Positions 6,210 to 15,218 of a stretch of 17,827 bases of DNA are shown here, in pieces; positions within the stretch are counted from its first letter, which is position 1; every line of letters begins with the position of its first letter. The position numbers and the translations under genes are program-made. The stretch is from Betaproteobacteria bacterium (lineage in GTDB: Bacteria > Pseudomonadota > Gammaproteobacteria > Burkholderiales > Burkholderiaceae_E), in assembly GCA_009922405.1 (NCBI GenBank), contig RFVZ01000019.1, positions 1 to 17,827 on the forward strand. Reading direction: 5' to 3'. The notes beneath the pieces are model-generated. The model searched no databases. It was not told where the DNA came from and saw only the letters and a program-made list of their open reading frames with translations.

Positions 6210-8528
6210 TTAGAACCCCGTCCCAACTTGAAACTGGAATCGTTGAACACGATCAGTTGGCTCGCGTCGGATTGGCGTGCCAATGCTGAACTTAATGGGT
6301 CCCACCGGAGATAACCATGACAAGCCTGCTCCAGTTGAAGCCCGCAGGGTCGAAAGATCAACGTCCTCCAAGGTGCTGTAGACGTTACCGACGTCTAGGT
6401 AAAGAAAGGTGCGGAGCGTGCGGTCTGCGCCAGAGCCCGGCAGCGGGAACAGGAATTCGGCATTACCAACAATGCGTACCTGGCCGCCACTTGGAACGCC
6501 ATCGAGATAACGTCGGCCCAGGCTGGAAGGCGTAAATCCGCGGATTGATCCGATTCCGCCCGCATAGAAATTCTTGAACTGCGGATATAGATGTCCACTG
6601 AAGGCTCGTCCGATTCCAAGATCTCCGTTCAGTGCAAGGGTGTAATCCTTGGTTACTGGGAAGAAAATCTGATGCTGATAAGTCGCCCGCAAGTACTGCA
6701 GGTCAGTAATTGGAACGGTTGCCTCAATACTCGCACTGCGCAATTCGCCACGACTCGGTGCCAAACCACTATCGCGCGTGTCGCGAACCCATCCGATCGT
6801 TCCGAGGAAAGCCGTTGGGTTCTCACCTACCGCATTAACCGTATCGAGCAATCGGAGTGGGGCCAGCGGACCGAGCAGGTAGCCGTTCTGCTCAACAGAT
6901 GCCCCGACCAATAGCCGGTCGACATCGGTATAGGGAATCCCGTAGCGCACCCCGACAGCCGAAGTTCGGAGTCGGTAGTCACCAAGCGATAGCGCCTGCG
7001 CATTGAACAATCGGGTTGAAACATTGATGGCCCGGCTGATACCGTCTGGGGTGATGTACGGGTCGACATAACCAATTCCAATTGCCCGGGAGAGGCGACT
7101 GGTGTTGGCATCGATGGCCAACGCTTTGCCGGTACCGAGAAAGTTCTGTTGGTTGATCGAACCGGACAGAATCAGCTTGTCGGTACTCGAAAAACCGGCC
7201 CCGAGCATTAAATTGCCAGTCGGACGTTCTTTAACCTTAACTTCGAGATCAACCAGGTCGGGCGAGTCCGGCACGCCACGGGTGTCGACCTCGACCGAAT
7301 TAAAGTAGCCCAGGCGGTCAACTCGTTCGCGCGAGCGCCGAAGGCTGTCTGCGTCGTACCAACTCGATTCGAATTGTCGCAATTCGCGTCGAATCACTTC
7401 ATCGCGAGTCCGCGCATTGCCCGAAATCTCAATCCGCCGAACGTAGGCCCGACGACCCGGATCGACCATGATTTCAAATTCGACTTCGCGCCGCTCCCGG
7501 TCTGGCTGAGGGACGGCATTCACCGAAGCGAATGCATAACCGAGCTGGCCAAAAAGGTCAGTCATCGCCTTGGTGGACTCGGTCATCCGAGTTCCAACAT
7601 AGGCCTCGCCATTCTTAAGCCGGATCAGCTTGCGCAGGTCCTCCTCGCGACCCATTGTGTCGCCCGAGAACCGGAAGCCTTTAATTCGATAAGACAAGCC
7701 TTCATTGATCGCAACCGTGATAAATACGCCGCGGCGCTCCGGGTCAATCGAAACCTGTGTTGAATCGACAGAAAATTCTAGATACCCACGATCAAGATAA
7801 AACGATCGTAGCGCCTCGAGATCGGCGGTGAGCTTCTCACGGGAATATTGATCGTTCTTGGTATACCAGCTAAACCAGGTGGGCTCGGAAAGCTTGAACT
7901 GATCGCGAAGTTCCCCGTCCTTAAACGCCCGGTTGCCGATAATTCGGATCTGTGCGATCCGCGCGGTCTGACCCTCATCGACCGTTAAGGTCACCGCAAC
8001 CCGATTGCGCTCAAGTGGCGCAGCTGTGGAGGTCACGCGAACACCGTAAAAACCGCGTGTGAGGTATTGGCGTTTTAGTTCTTGCTCTGCGCGGTCCAAT
8101 AGGGCCCGGTCGAAGACCCTTGACTCTCCGAGTCCGGCCTCACGCAGCGTCTTCTTCAGCGCTTCCTGCTCGAATTCTTTGGTACCTGTAATGGAAACCG
8201 AACCAATTGTCGGACGCTCCTCAACCGTCACCACCAAGATGCCATTGTCGACTTCGAGGCGAACATCACGGAACAAACCTGCATTGAAGAGTGCTTTGAC
8301 CGCCACAGCGGCCCGCTCATCGGTCAGCGTATCTCCAACCTTGACCGGTAGATATCCGAACACGGTTCCTGGCTCCGTTCGTTGAAGCCCTTCGACCCGA
8401 ATGTCACGGACAACAAAGGGTTCAAATGCCTCAGCAACACCGAACCACGAGGCGATCAAAAAGACCAGTGAAAACAGTACTGGCCGGAATTTTGAGGGAC
8501 GCGAACAGGCAAAAAAACTGGAGAACAA
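6210..8528 (-). CDS. bamA: Outer-membrane protein assembly factor BamA
   Basis: Omp85-family core of the BAM complex, 772 aa, which folds and inserts beta-barrel proteins into the outer membrane. A signal peptide (basic SRPSKFR, hydrophobic LFSLVFLIASWFG, likely cleavage after AEA-34) is followed by five POTRA domains to about residue 430; repeats of the RIxISGN type mark them (VRDIRVEGL, IGSVSITGT, IAQIRIIGN, IKGFRFSGD, VRRIEISGN). The C-terminal 16-strand barrel contains GGIGSIRGF at 657-665, the loop 6 motif with Ile in place of the common Val of VRGF. The protein ends QFQVGTGF with the terminal aromatic of the beta-signal. The start is TTG 8528: an in-frame stop lies upstream at 8538-8540 and there is no ATG before the signal peptide. 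It follows rseP by 33 bases. Confidence 0.97.
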   Translation of the reverse strand: MFSSFFACSRPSKFRPVLFSLVFLIASWFGVAEAFEPFVVRDIRVEGLQRTEPGTVFGYLPVKVGDTLTDERAAVAVKALFNAGLFRDVRLEVDNGILVVTVEERPTIGSVSITGTKEFEQEALKKTLREAGLGESRVFDRALLDRAEQELKRQYLTRGFYGVRVTSTAAPLERNRVAVTLTVDEGQTARIAQIRIIGNRAFKDGELRDQFKLSEPTWFSWYTKNDQYSREKLTADLEALRSFYLDRGYLEFSVDSTQVSIDPERRGVFITVAINEGLSYRIKGFRFSGDTMGREEDLRKLIRLKNGEAYVGTRMTESTKAMTDLFGQLGYAFASVNAVPQPDRERREVEFEIMVDPGRRAYVRRIEISGNARTRDEVIRRELRQFESSWYDADSLRRSRERVDRLGYFNSVEVDTRGVPDSPDLVDLEVKVKERPTGNLMLGAGFSSTDKLILSGSINQQNFLGTGKALAIDANTSRLSRAIGIGYVDPYITPDGISRAINVSTRLFNAQALSLGDYRLRTSAVGVRYGIPYTDVDRLLVGASVEQNGYLLGPLAPLRLLDTVNAVGENPTAFLGTIGWVRDTRDSGLAPSRGELRSASIEATVPITDLQYLRATYQHQIFFPVTKDYTLALNGDLGIGRAFSGHLYPQFKNFYAGGIGSIRGFTPSSLGRRYLDGVPSGGQVRIVGNAEFLFPLPGSGADRTLRTFLYLDVGNVYSTLEDVDLSTLRASTGAGLSWLSPVGPIKFSIGTPIRREPTDRVQRFQFQVGTGF

Positions 8529-8561
8529 AACAGGGACCTATCAGAGACAAATCCAGCCGAG

Positions 8562-9929
8562 TCAGGGGCCGAATAAACGAACCAAATCATTGAACAGGGC
8601 GACCGCTGACATTGCAACGATTAATGCGAGCCCTGCCCGTTGGGCTAGATTGAGCACCTGCGCCGACAGGGGGCGTCCCCGTACCGCTTCGATGGCGCAA
8701 TATACCAAATGCCCGCCATCCAGCATGGGCAACGGCAATAAATTCAGAGTTCCCAAGCTGACACTAATGAGCGCGAGAAAGGCAAGATACGCGGTCCATC
8801 CGATTTGGGCAGTTCGACCGGCTTGATCTGCAATCGTGACGGGTCCCGACAGTTGTCTCAGGGACAATTGGCCGGCCAGCATGCGCCCAAACATTTTCAA
8901 CGAAAAATGCGTCATTTCAATGGTGCGCATGACCCCCGCGTGCAATCCACCAAGAAATCCCTGATGGATCAAGACCGTCGTCGCGCGGGTGGCGAGCGAA
9001 GCGCCAATTCGACCAGTCACGACGCTGGTTTCTGAATCGGCGACCGAGTCTGGAATGACCGAAATATCCATGACGGCGCCTTCGCGCTCGATACTCAATC
9101 GTGTCGGGTATCCAGGACGGGCGCGAACATGTTGGATCAGAATGGTGGCGCGACCAACAGGATCCCCGTCGACACTTCGAACGATGTCACCTGCCTGAAG
9201 CCCAGCTTTTTGGGCTGCGCTGCCCGGCGCGACCCCGGATACCTCGACATGAAGGCCTGAGAGCTCAAAACCGAGCGCTCCCATGGGGTCCTTCTCAAGC
9301 ACATCGGTCACTAACTGGGTCGTGTCGAGGACTACGGCTGCGGGCGTCCCGTTACGAACGATCTCAAGGAAAATTGGCTCCTTTCCGAGTGCTGCATCAA
9401 AGAGTTGAAGGCGCAGTGCGTTCCATGACTCGGTACGTTGATCATTCACGGAAACGATCTGGTCCCCAGCGACCAGCCCAGAATTCGCCGCAATACTGCT
9501 CGCAGGTGGCGCCGCGATTTGGGCAACGGGTTCCGACAAGCCGTTCCATGAGAGTACTGAATACAGCAGAGAAGCCAGGATGAGATTTGCAATGGGGCCC
9601 GCGACGATGACCAGCGCACGGGACCTCAGCGACGCCCGTTCAAACGAACGCTCCCGTTGAGCGTCGGAAAGCTCAAGCTCCAGACCAGTGGTCTCACCGA
9701 GCATTTTGACGTAACCGCCGAGTGGGATCGCCGAAAGCGCCCATTCTGTTTGGTCCTTCCCAAAGCGGCGCGAAAACAGGACGGGTCCAAAGCCAATCGA
9801 AAACCGCAATACCTGAATGCCAACAAATCGTGCCGCCAAGAAGTGACCAAGCTCGTGCACAAATACCAATAAGGTCAAGGCACCCAAGAACGCAATTAGG
9901 GTCATGACGCCACTAGATAGGGAGGCCAT
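8562..9929 (-). CDS. rseP: RIP metalloprotease RseP (site-2 protease)
   Basis: Inner-membrane zinc protease, 455 aa (E. coli 450). It performs the second cut of anti-sigma factor RseA after DegS, releasing sigma-E, and also clears signal-peptide remnants. The first transmembrane segment carries HELGH at 25-29 (His25, Glu26, His29). Two periplasmic PDZ domains follow: one around IAANSGLVAGDQIVSVND and one around GSAAQKAGLQAGDIVRSVDG. The C-terminal membrane part has NLLPLPMLDGG with Asn396 and Asp404, matching the E. coli active-site residues Asn394 and Asp402. ATG 9929 overlaps the dxr stop as TGATG, and GGAG lies eight bases before it, inside the dxr end. Its position between dxr and bamA is conserved in proteobacteria. 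Confidence 0.97.
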   Translation of the reverse strand: MASLSSGVMTLIAFLGALTLLVFVHELGHFLAARFVGIQVLRFSIGFGPVLFSRRFGKDQTEWALSAIPLGGYVKMLGETTGLELELSDAQRERSFERASLRSRALVIVAGPIANLILASLLYSVLSWNGLSEPVAQIAAPPASSIAANSGLVAGDQIVSVNDQRTESWNALRLQLFDAALGKEPIFLEIVRNGTPAAVVLDTTQLVTDVLEKDPMGALGFELSGLHVEVSGVAPGSAAQKAGLQAGDIVRSVDGDPVGRATILIQHVRARPGYPTRLSIEREGAVMDISVIPDSVADSETSVVTGRIGASLATRATTVLIHQGFLGGLHAGVMRTIEMTHFSLKMFGRMLAGQLSLRQLSGPVTIADQAGRTAQIGWTAYLAFLALISVSLGTLNLLPLPMLDGGHLVYCAIEAVRGRPLSAQVLNLAQRAGLALIVAMSAVALFNDLVRLFGP

Positions 9930-11140
9930 CAGTGCGCTCCGGTTAGCAACTGGGAGGCAAACGCCCGTGATTCACGGTCGAGATCCAATACGCCGTCGAG
10001 GGTCATTGGGGCGGGTTGATGTCCCAATCGATTCAATACTGCCTCATTGATCTGCGCAATCTGACCGAAGCGCAAACCACCTGCCAAAAATTGGGCGACC
10101 GACATTTCATTCGCACCATTCAGCACACATGGACCAGCACCTCCACCCGTGATCGCCTCGAGGGCCAAACGGAGGCAAGGAAAACGCACCAGATCAGGCG
10201 CCTCAAAATCCAGTCGCCCCAAAAGAGCGAGGTCAAGCATCGAGACGCCACTCTCGCATCGCTCTGGCCAGGCGAGCGCATGGGCGATCGGCGTGCGCAT
10301 ATCCGGGTTGCCGAGCTGTGCCAGCATCGAGCCGTCTAAATACTCGACCAGAGAATGCACGATGCTTTGAGGATGCACGACCACCTCGAGCTGAGAGGGT
10401 GCAAGGTTAAACAACCAGGCTGCCTCGATCAGCTCCAAGCCCTTGTTCATCATCGTGGCTGAATCGACCGAGATCTTACGTCCCATCGACCAATTTGGAT
10501 GGGCACACGCTTGGTCGGGGGTGGCCGCTTCGATTTCATGCAAGCTGGACCGACGAAAGGGGCCGCCTGAGGCGGTCAACAACACGCGACGAACCCCCCG
10601 GGTATGCGGCCAAAAGGACCCCGCGACGGGAAGGCACTGGAAGATGGCGTTATGTTCCGAGTCCAATGGCAAGAGGGTCGCGCCGCCGGCCTGGACGGCA
10701 TCCATGAATACCCGTCCGGCCATCACCAAAGCCTCTTTGTTGGCCAGCAGGATCCGCTTGCCTGCCCGCGCCGCCGCAAGTGCAAATGGTAGACCAGCGG
10801 CACCAACAACCGCCGCAACTAAGGAATCTGCGTTCGGGTGAGCCGCAAGATCGCAGGCAGAGTCCTCCCCACTCAGAACTTCTGTACGGATGCCAGGGGG
10901 TAAGGTCTCACGTAACTGCCGTGCTGCGTCTGGGTCAACCATGACGGCATAGGCTGGGCGCATGGTCAAAATCTGCTCGCGCATTTGCGCGATGTCCGAC
11001 CGTGCCACCAATGCCCACGCCTCGAATTTTGTTGGTTGGTGGGCAATGACCGCGAGGGTGCTCCGGCCGATCGACCCCGTCGAGCCGAGCACGACAACAC
11101 GCCGCGGCTGCGAATGAGTCTCGGCGATGGAAGAATTCAT
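9929..11140 (-). CDS. dxr: 1-deoxy-D-xylulose-5-phosphate reductoisomerase
   Basis: Second enzyme of the MEP (non-mevalonate) isoprenoid pathway, 403 aa, converting DXP to MEP with NADPH and a divalent metal. The Rossmann motif VVVLGSTGSIG is at 15-25. LLPLDSEHNA gives metal ligands Asp160 and Glu162; KGLELIEA gives Glu236. GPFRRSS, HPNWSMGRKISVDSATMMNK and VHPQSIVHSLVEY are the expected substrate and C-terminal signatures. ATG 11140 overlaps the cdsA stop as ATGA. Its product feeds the isoprenoid diphosphates used by UppS two genes upstream, so precursor and carrier synthesis are in one transcript. Confidence 0.97.
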   Translation of the reverse strand: MNSSIAETHSQPRRVVVLGSTGSIGRSTLAVIAHQPTKFEAWALVARSDIAQMREQILTMRPAYAVMVDPDAARQLRETLPPGIRTEVLSGEDSACDLAAHPNADSLVAAVVGAAGLPFALAAARAGKRILLANKEALVMAGRVFMDAVQAGGATLLPLDSEHNAIFQCLPVAGSFWPHTRGVRRVLLTASGGPFRRSSLHEIEAATPDQACAHPNWSMGRKISVDSATMMNKGLELIEAAWLFNLAPSQLEVVVHPQSIVHSLVEYLDGSMLAQLGNPDMRTPIAHALAWPERCESGVSMLDLALLGRLDFEAPDLVRFPCLRLALEAITGGGAGPCVLNGANEMSVAQFLAGGLRFGQIAQINEAVLNRLGHQPAPMTLDGVLDLDRESRAFASQLLTGAH

Positions 11141-12018
11141 GATGTACGGTCGCTCAGGAAATGCGCTATGAGAAAACCAATCGGCAGAACGGGCATCAGT
11201 GCATCCATTCGATCGAGAAATCCGCCGTGTCCAGGCAGGCTACGACCACTATCCTTCACGCCGGCCTCACGCTTTAGGAGCGATTCGTATAAATCGCCTG
11301 TGATCGAAAGTCCCGTGAGCCCCGTCAGGATAACAAGTAGTCCTGGCAGGCCGAACCTTTGCGCCACCAGAACCGGCAGGCTATGGACGGCCCAGGATTG
11401 CGCCATCGACAAGTTTGACTCCTGAGCGTTAGCAACGAGGTCTTCCGAATAGACGACTGTGCCCCAGCCTACGATAAGCACGGCTCCGACCGCAAAAAGA
11501 ACCCCTTCCCAGGTTTTACCTGGACTGATAGCTGGCGCCAACTTGTGACGACCGAATGCACGCCCACCGAAGTAGGCGGCGACGTCCGCCACCCAGACGA
11601 TACAGGCGGTTGAAAGAAGTAGTCCAATGCCCCAACGCCGGAGCTCAAACGCGGCCTGCCACGCGCTGAATGCCAGAACAACTCCGAATAGGGCGCGTCG
11701 ATCTTGCGAGGAACCGCCCGCCAGTCGCCACGGGGAAATGATGAGCCAAAAAAGCGTTGCGAGCAGTGCCGGAGCAAGCGCAAACGGCAGCAACGTCGAG
11801 GTCGAGAACCAATCAGGAACAACGATCCAGGTTAATCCCGCGACAAAAGTCAACAAGGCCCAATAAGCGCTCGCACCGACTAACTTAGACCATTCGGCGG
11901 CTGCGCCCGTAAAAAGTATCAGAGTGATTGCTCCCCAAGCCCATCCCGGCGCCAAAAATAATGCTGGGAGAAGCGACCCGAGCAGTACAGCCGCAGTCAG
12001 GATCCGGGGAATTAGCAT
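11137..12018 (-). CDS. cdsA: Phosphatidate cytidylyltransferase (CDP-diglyceride synthase)
   Basis: Integral membrane enzyme, 293 aa, that makes CDP-diacylglycerol from phosphatidate and CTP, the branch point for all phospholipids. The chain is mostly hydrophobic helices (for example ILTAAVLLGSLLPALFL, LLLSTACIVWVADVAAYF). The family signature is complete near the C-terminus: SLLKREAGVKDSG, then LPGHGGFLDRMDAL. The upstream KLAPAISPGKTWEG and DVAAYFGGRAFG segments are typical too. ATG 12018 gives the usual N-terminus (MLIPRILTA) 20 bases after uppS; an in-frame TTG at 12030 would add four residues. The stop overlaps the dxr ATG. Confidence 0.95.
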   Translation of the reverse strand: MLIPRILTAAVLLGSLLPALFLAPGWAWGAITLILFTGAAAEWSKLVGASAYWALLTFVAGLTWIVVPDWFSTSTLLPFALAPALLATLFWLIISPWRLAGGSSQDRRALFGVVLAFSAWQAAFELRRWGIGLLLSTACIVWVADVAAYFGGRAFGRHKLAPAISPGKTWEGVLFAVGAVLIVGWGTVVYSEDLVANAQESNLSMAQSWAVHSLPVLVAQRFGLPGLLVILTGLTGLSITGDLYESLLKREAGVKDSGRSLPGHGGFLDRMDALMPVLPIGFLIAHFLSDRTS

Positions 12019-12038
12019 CCCGTTGGCCAACCGGCCCG

Positions 12039-12875
12039 TCAGATCCCGAGATCGACGCGAGCGGCGAAGGGCTCTGTGTGGTTTGAATCTGCGGACACCG
12101 GATCCGCAACGGGGGGGTGCTCGAGTCCGTGACGCACCTGTTCACTCGTACGACCAAATCGTCTCTCGCGAGACCGGTAGGACGCGATGGCTTGGTCGAG
12201 CGCCGCCCCGTCAAAATCTGGCCAGAAGGCTTGGCTGAAGTACAACTCGGTATAGGCCAGTTGCCAAAGTAGGAAGTTGCTGACGCGCTGTTCCCCGCCT
12301 GTTCGAATGAATAGATCTGGCTCAGGGGCGTAAGCAAGTGCCAAGAAAGGCTCGAAGTCGCCTGGCTCGATTGGAGCCCCCGATCGGGCCAATTCGGGGC
12401 GACTATCTAGCAGGCGCCGCGTTGCTTGGGCGATATCCCAGCGCCCGCCATAATTCGCGCAAATGGTCAATGTCAAACGATGGTGCCGAGCGGTACGGGC
12501 CTCTGCCTCCGAAATCCGATGGCGTAGCTTAGGCTCAAATGCTTTCAGATCGCCAATCACGCGCAGTCTCACGCGGGCGCGATCCAACTTGTCAATCTCG
12601 CGTTCAAGCACCGAAAGGAACAGGCTCATCAGAACGCCCACCTCCTCTGCAGGACGACGCCAATTTTCGGAACTGAATGCGAAAAGAGTGAGATATCGAA
12701 CACCCCGATCGAGACAGGCTTCAACGGACGCACGCACGGCGTCGACACCCCGAACATGGCCTGCCACCCGCGGCAGCATCCGTCGTGAAGCCCAACGGCC
12801 GTTGCCGTCCATGATGATTGCGACGTGCCTCGGCACACCACCCACGACCGCCTGAGAAGGATTCAACGTTGACAT
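12039..12875 (-). CDS. uppS: Undecaprenyl diphosphate synthase (cis-prenyltransferase)
   Basis: Condenses eight IPP units with farnesyl-PP to make C55-PP, the lipid carrier for peptidoglycan and O-antigen. The [13 protein letters not shown] motif gives catalytic Asp23; then [11 protein letters not shown] (66-74) and [17 protein letters not shown] with AYTELYF, all diagnostic of the family. It is 278 aa from ATG 12875, against about 253 in E. coli. The extra length is a hydrophilic tail after RRFGRTSEQ, with no motif I recognise. A TTG start at 12911 would overlap the frr stop and add 12 residues. AGGAG sits only one base before ATG 12875, too close to be ideal, so the start is moderately certain. 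Confidence 0.95.
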   Translation of the reverse strand: MSTLNPSQAVVGGVPRHVAIIMDGNGRWASRRMLPRVAGHVRGVDAVRASVEACLDRGVRYLTLFAFSSENWRRPAEEVGVLMSLFLSVLEREIDKLDRARVRLRVIGDLKAFEPKLRHRISEAEARTARHHRLTLTICANYGGRWDIAQATRRLLDSRPELARSGAPIEPGDFEPFLALAYAPEPDLFIRTGGEQRVSNFLLWQLAYTELYFSQAFWPDFDGAALDQAIASYRSRERRFGRTSEQVRHGLEHPPVADPVSADSNHTEPFAARVDLGI

Positions 12876-12907
12876 GCTCCTGAGAATTTCCTGAATGACT
12901 GTCAGTT

Positions 12908-13468
12908 TCAAACCGTCAGCAATTCTTTCTCTTTCTCGGCAAGAATTCGATCGATTTCGGTCACGTTTCGATCAGTAAGTTTCTGAATGTCGTCTTGAGC
13001 CCGGCGTTCTTCGTCTTCAGAAAGTTCCTTGTCCTTAAGAAGCTTTTTGAATTGTTCGTTGGCATCCCGCCGTAGGTTGCGTACCGCCACTTTCGCGTGC
13101 TCACCTTCGGTTTTTACAACCTTGGCCAACTCGCGCCGACGCTCCTCAGATAACGGAGGCAGTGGCACCCGCAGCAGGTCGCCCATTGAAACAGGGTTGA
13201 GTCCGAGATCGCTCTCGCGAATAGCCTTCTCGATCACACTGGCCATTTTTTTCTCCCACGGAGAAACGCCAATCGTGCGAGCGTCCATCAAAGTCACATT
13301 TGCAACTTGAGAGATCGGCACCGGCGATCCGTAATAATCGACCTGAATGTGGTCAAGCAGACCCGCATGGGCGCGTCCGGTACGAATCCGCGAGAGTGTC
13401 ACCCGCAGGGATTCGATTGATTTCGTCATTTTCTGGTCGGTCGACTGCCGAACCTCCTGAGCAGACAT
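12908..13468 (-). CDS. frr: Ribosome recycling factor
   Basis: Splits post-termination 70S ribosomes together with EF-G. The 186 aa length is normal. Recognisable segments are [20 protein letters not shown] (20-39, first long helix), [16 protein letters not shown], the domain II strand-loop [11 protein letters not shown], the [29 protein letters not shown] stretch and the C-terminal helix of domain I with [14 protein letters not shown] 13468 has a good ribosome binding site (GGAGAG, about nine bases before). It lies 47 bases after pyrH, the usual frr neighbour. Confidence 0.98.
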   Translation of the reverse strand: MSAQEVRQSTDQKMTKSIESLRVTLSRIRTGRAHAGLLDHIQVDYYGSPVPISQVANVTLMDARTIGVSPWEKKMASVIEKAIRESDLGLNPVSMGDLLRVPLPPLSEERRRELAKVVKTEGEHAKVAVRNLRRDANEQFKKLLKDKELSEDEERRAQDDIQKLTDRNVTEIDRILAEKEKELLTV

Positions 13469-13515
13469 GGCTTTAAGCTCTCCAAAATAGAATCGTACAT
13501 CGTCCCAGTACTTTT

Positions 13516-14238
13516 CTAGACATGCACAAGCGTCCCTTCATCTTCACCCAGGACCACACGCTTGAGCGCGCCCTCTTTAAGGATAGAAAATACTTTGATC
13601 GGGAGCTTCTGGTCACGGCAAAGGGCAAATGCGGTGGCGTCAAGCACTGACAACCTACGCGAAATCGCTTCATCAAAACTAATTCGATCAAAACGAACTG
13701 CATTTGGGTGGGTCATTGGGTCCGCATCGTAGACCCCGTCAACCTTGGTTGCCTTGAGCACGATCTGGGCGCCTACCTCGGCAGCACGCAACGCTGCTGC
13801 TGTATCTGTCGTAAAGAACGGATTACCTGTGCCGGCCGCGAAAATAACGACTTTTCGTTCCTCAAGGTAGCGTAGCGCCTTGGGTCGTATGTACGGTTCA
13901 ACCACCTGTTCGATCTTGAGAGCGGACTGAACGCGTGCTTCGACCCCGCCAAGGCGAAGTGCATCCTGCAGGGCAAGCGCATTCATGACCGTAGCAAGCA
14001 TTCCCATGTAATCGGCAGTGGCGCGATCCATACCCGCCGCGCCTCCAGCGACGCCGCGAAAAATGTTGCCGCCGCCAATGACAATGGCCAACTCAAGCCC
14101 CATCAAGCTGACTTCAGCGATTTCACGCACCATACGCGCGATCGTCACCCGATCGATGCCGTATGGCTCATTGCCCATCAGGGCTTCGCCCGAGAGCTTG
14201 AGCAGGATCCGGCGGTACTTGAGTGGCGATTGATCCAT
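13516..14238 (-). CDS. pyrH: Uridylate kinase (UMP kinase)
   Basis: Bacterial-type UMP kinase of the amino-acid-kinase fold, 240 aa, phosphorylating UMP to UDP for pyrimidine and UDP-sugar supply (including the UDP-GlcNAc route used by LpxA). Signatures: [10 protein letters not shown] (11-20), the glycine-rich IGGGNIFRG (54-62), [38 protein letters not shown] (UMP site) and [11 protein letters not shown] 14238 is 14 bases after the tsf stop with only a weak ribosome binding site, suggesting coupling to tsf. The order rpsB-tsf-pyrH-frr is highly conserved in bacteria. Confidence 0.98.
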   Translation of the reverse strand: MDQSPLKYRRILLKLSGEALMGNEPYGIDRVTIARMVREIAEVSLMGLELAIVIGGGNIFRGVAGGAAGMDRATADYMGMLATVMNALALQDALRLGGVEARVQSALKIEQVVEPYIRPKALRYLEERKVVIFAAGTGNPFFTTDTAAALRAAEVGAQIVLKATKVDGVYDADPMTHPNAVRFDRISFDEAISRRLSVLDATAFALCRDQKLPIKVFSILKEGALKRVVLGEDEGTLVHV

Positions 14239-14252
14239 CGTTGGCGATGTGC

Positions 14253-15152
14253 TCAGTGCGCTGCTTTGGCTGCGGCTGCCTGGGCGGCGACTTCCGCAGC
14301 AAAGTCCGTCACCTTCTTCTCGATCCCCTCGCCAACGACAAACAACCGGAAGGCATGAACGCGAGCGCCACGCACACGCAACAGCTGCTCAACCGTCTGT
14401 TTGCCGTCCTCGGCTTTCACAAACACCTGATTCAGCAGCGTGACCTCTTTGAGGGCCTTCTGCACAGCACCTTCGACCATCTTGTTCACGATGTCTTCGG
14501 GCTTGCCAGATTCAGCCGCTTTTTGTTGAGCGATCGAGCGTTCTTTCTCGATGAAGACCGAATCAACTCCGGTGGCATCAATCGCCCGCGGGCGACTCGC
14601 AGCAATATGCATGGCCAGATCCCGTGCAAGCGGCTCGTCACCACCCTCAACGTCAATGATCACGCCAACTTTGGACCCACCGTGAATGTAGCTCGCGAGA
14701 TGGCCATGAGCGGCGAATCGCTCAAAGCGACGGATCGCCATGTTCTCGCCGATCTTGCCGATGAGCGCCGTCCGGGTGGTTTCAACCGTGCCTTCTCCCA
14801 TCGGCAAGGCTGAGAGCGCAGCGACGTCAGCCGGATTCTGTGTCGCCACCAGCGCTGCAACGCCATTCGCGAGCGCCATGAAATCGTCGTTCTTCGCGAC
14901 AAAATCAGTCTCGGAATTGAGCTCAACGATCGAACCCGTCTTGCCATCAGCGCTCAGGTGGATGGCAACCACGCCCTCGGCCGTAATACGGCTTGCGGCC
15001 TTGCTCGCCTTGCTGCCGAGCTTGATGCGAAGAAGCTCCTCAGCTCGGTCAAGGTCGCCATCGGCCTCGGTCAGTGCCTTCTTACACTCCATCATCGGAG
15101 CGTCAGTCTTTTCACGAAGCGTTTTTACGAGGGATGCAGTGATTTCAGCCAT
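14253..15152 (-). CDS. tsf: Translation elongation factor Ts
   Basis: Guanine nucleotide exchange factor for EF-Tu, 299 aa. The N-terminal UBA-like module has [21 protein letters not shown] (8-28), followed by the EF-Ts signature [15 protein letters not shown] with the key TDFV at 82-85. The core domains follow, with [13 protein letters not shown] and [10 protein letters not shown]. The C-terminus ends in an Ala-rich helix ([12 protein letters not shown]). ATG 15152 has no Shine-Dalgarno-like sequence in the 66-base gap after rpsB; that gap instead has a short AT-rich tandem repeat. Neighbours rpsB and pyrH confirm the assignment. Confidence 0.98.
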   Translation of the reverse strand: MAEITASLVKTLREKTDAPMMECKKALTEADGDLDRAEELLRIKLGSKASKAASRITAEGVVAIHLSADGKTGSIVELNSETDFVAKNDDFMALANGVAALVATQNPADVAALSALPMGEGTVETTRTALIGKIGENMAIRRFERFAAHGHLASYIHGGSKVGVIIDVEGGDEPLARDLAMHIAASRPRAIDATGVDSVFIEKERSIAQQKAAESGKPEDIVNKMVEGAVQKALKEVTLLNQVFVKAEDGKQTVEQLLRVRGARVHAFRLFVVGEGIEKKVTDFAAEVAAQAAAAKAAH

Positions 15153-15162
15153 CTTGGGTGCT

Positions 15163-15183
15163 TTTTGAATGCGTTTTGAATGC
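15163..15183 (-). repeat. Short tandem repeat in the rpsB-tsf spacer
   Basis: The plus strand has TTTTGAATGC at 15163-15172 and again at 15174-15183 (period 11). On the transcript this is two GCAUUCAAAA copies just before the tsf start, in the place where a ribosome binding site would be expected. The rest of the 66-base spacer (15153-15218) shows no convincing terminator or attenuator hairpin. Confidence 0.6.
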
Positions 15184-15218
15184 TTGGAAGAAGGGTGGGC
15201 AGCAACGACCCGCTCGAA

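Noticed and set aside
9101..9583. 160-codon plus-strand frame opposite rseP
   Set aside because: Antisense to the PDZ region of an intact RseP, with no family resemblance.
14223..14813. 196-codon open frame on the plus strand opposite tsf
   Set aside because: It is antisense to a complete, highly conserved EF-Ts; its product has no recognisable family and the frame follows from codon bias of the real gene.
15184..15218. Possible attenuator between rpsB and tsf (GGGT...ACCC on the transcript)
   Set aside because: Only a 4-bp stem with an 11-base loop and no proper U run; not enough to call.
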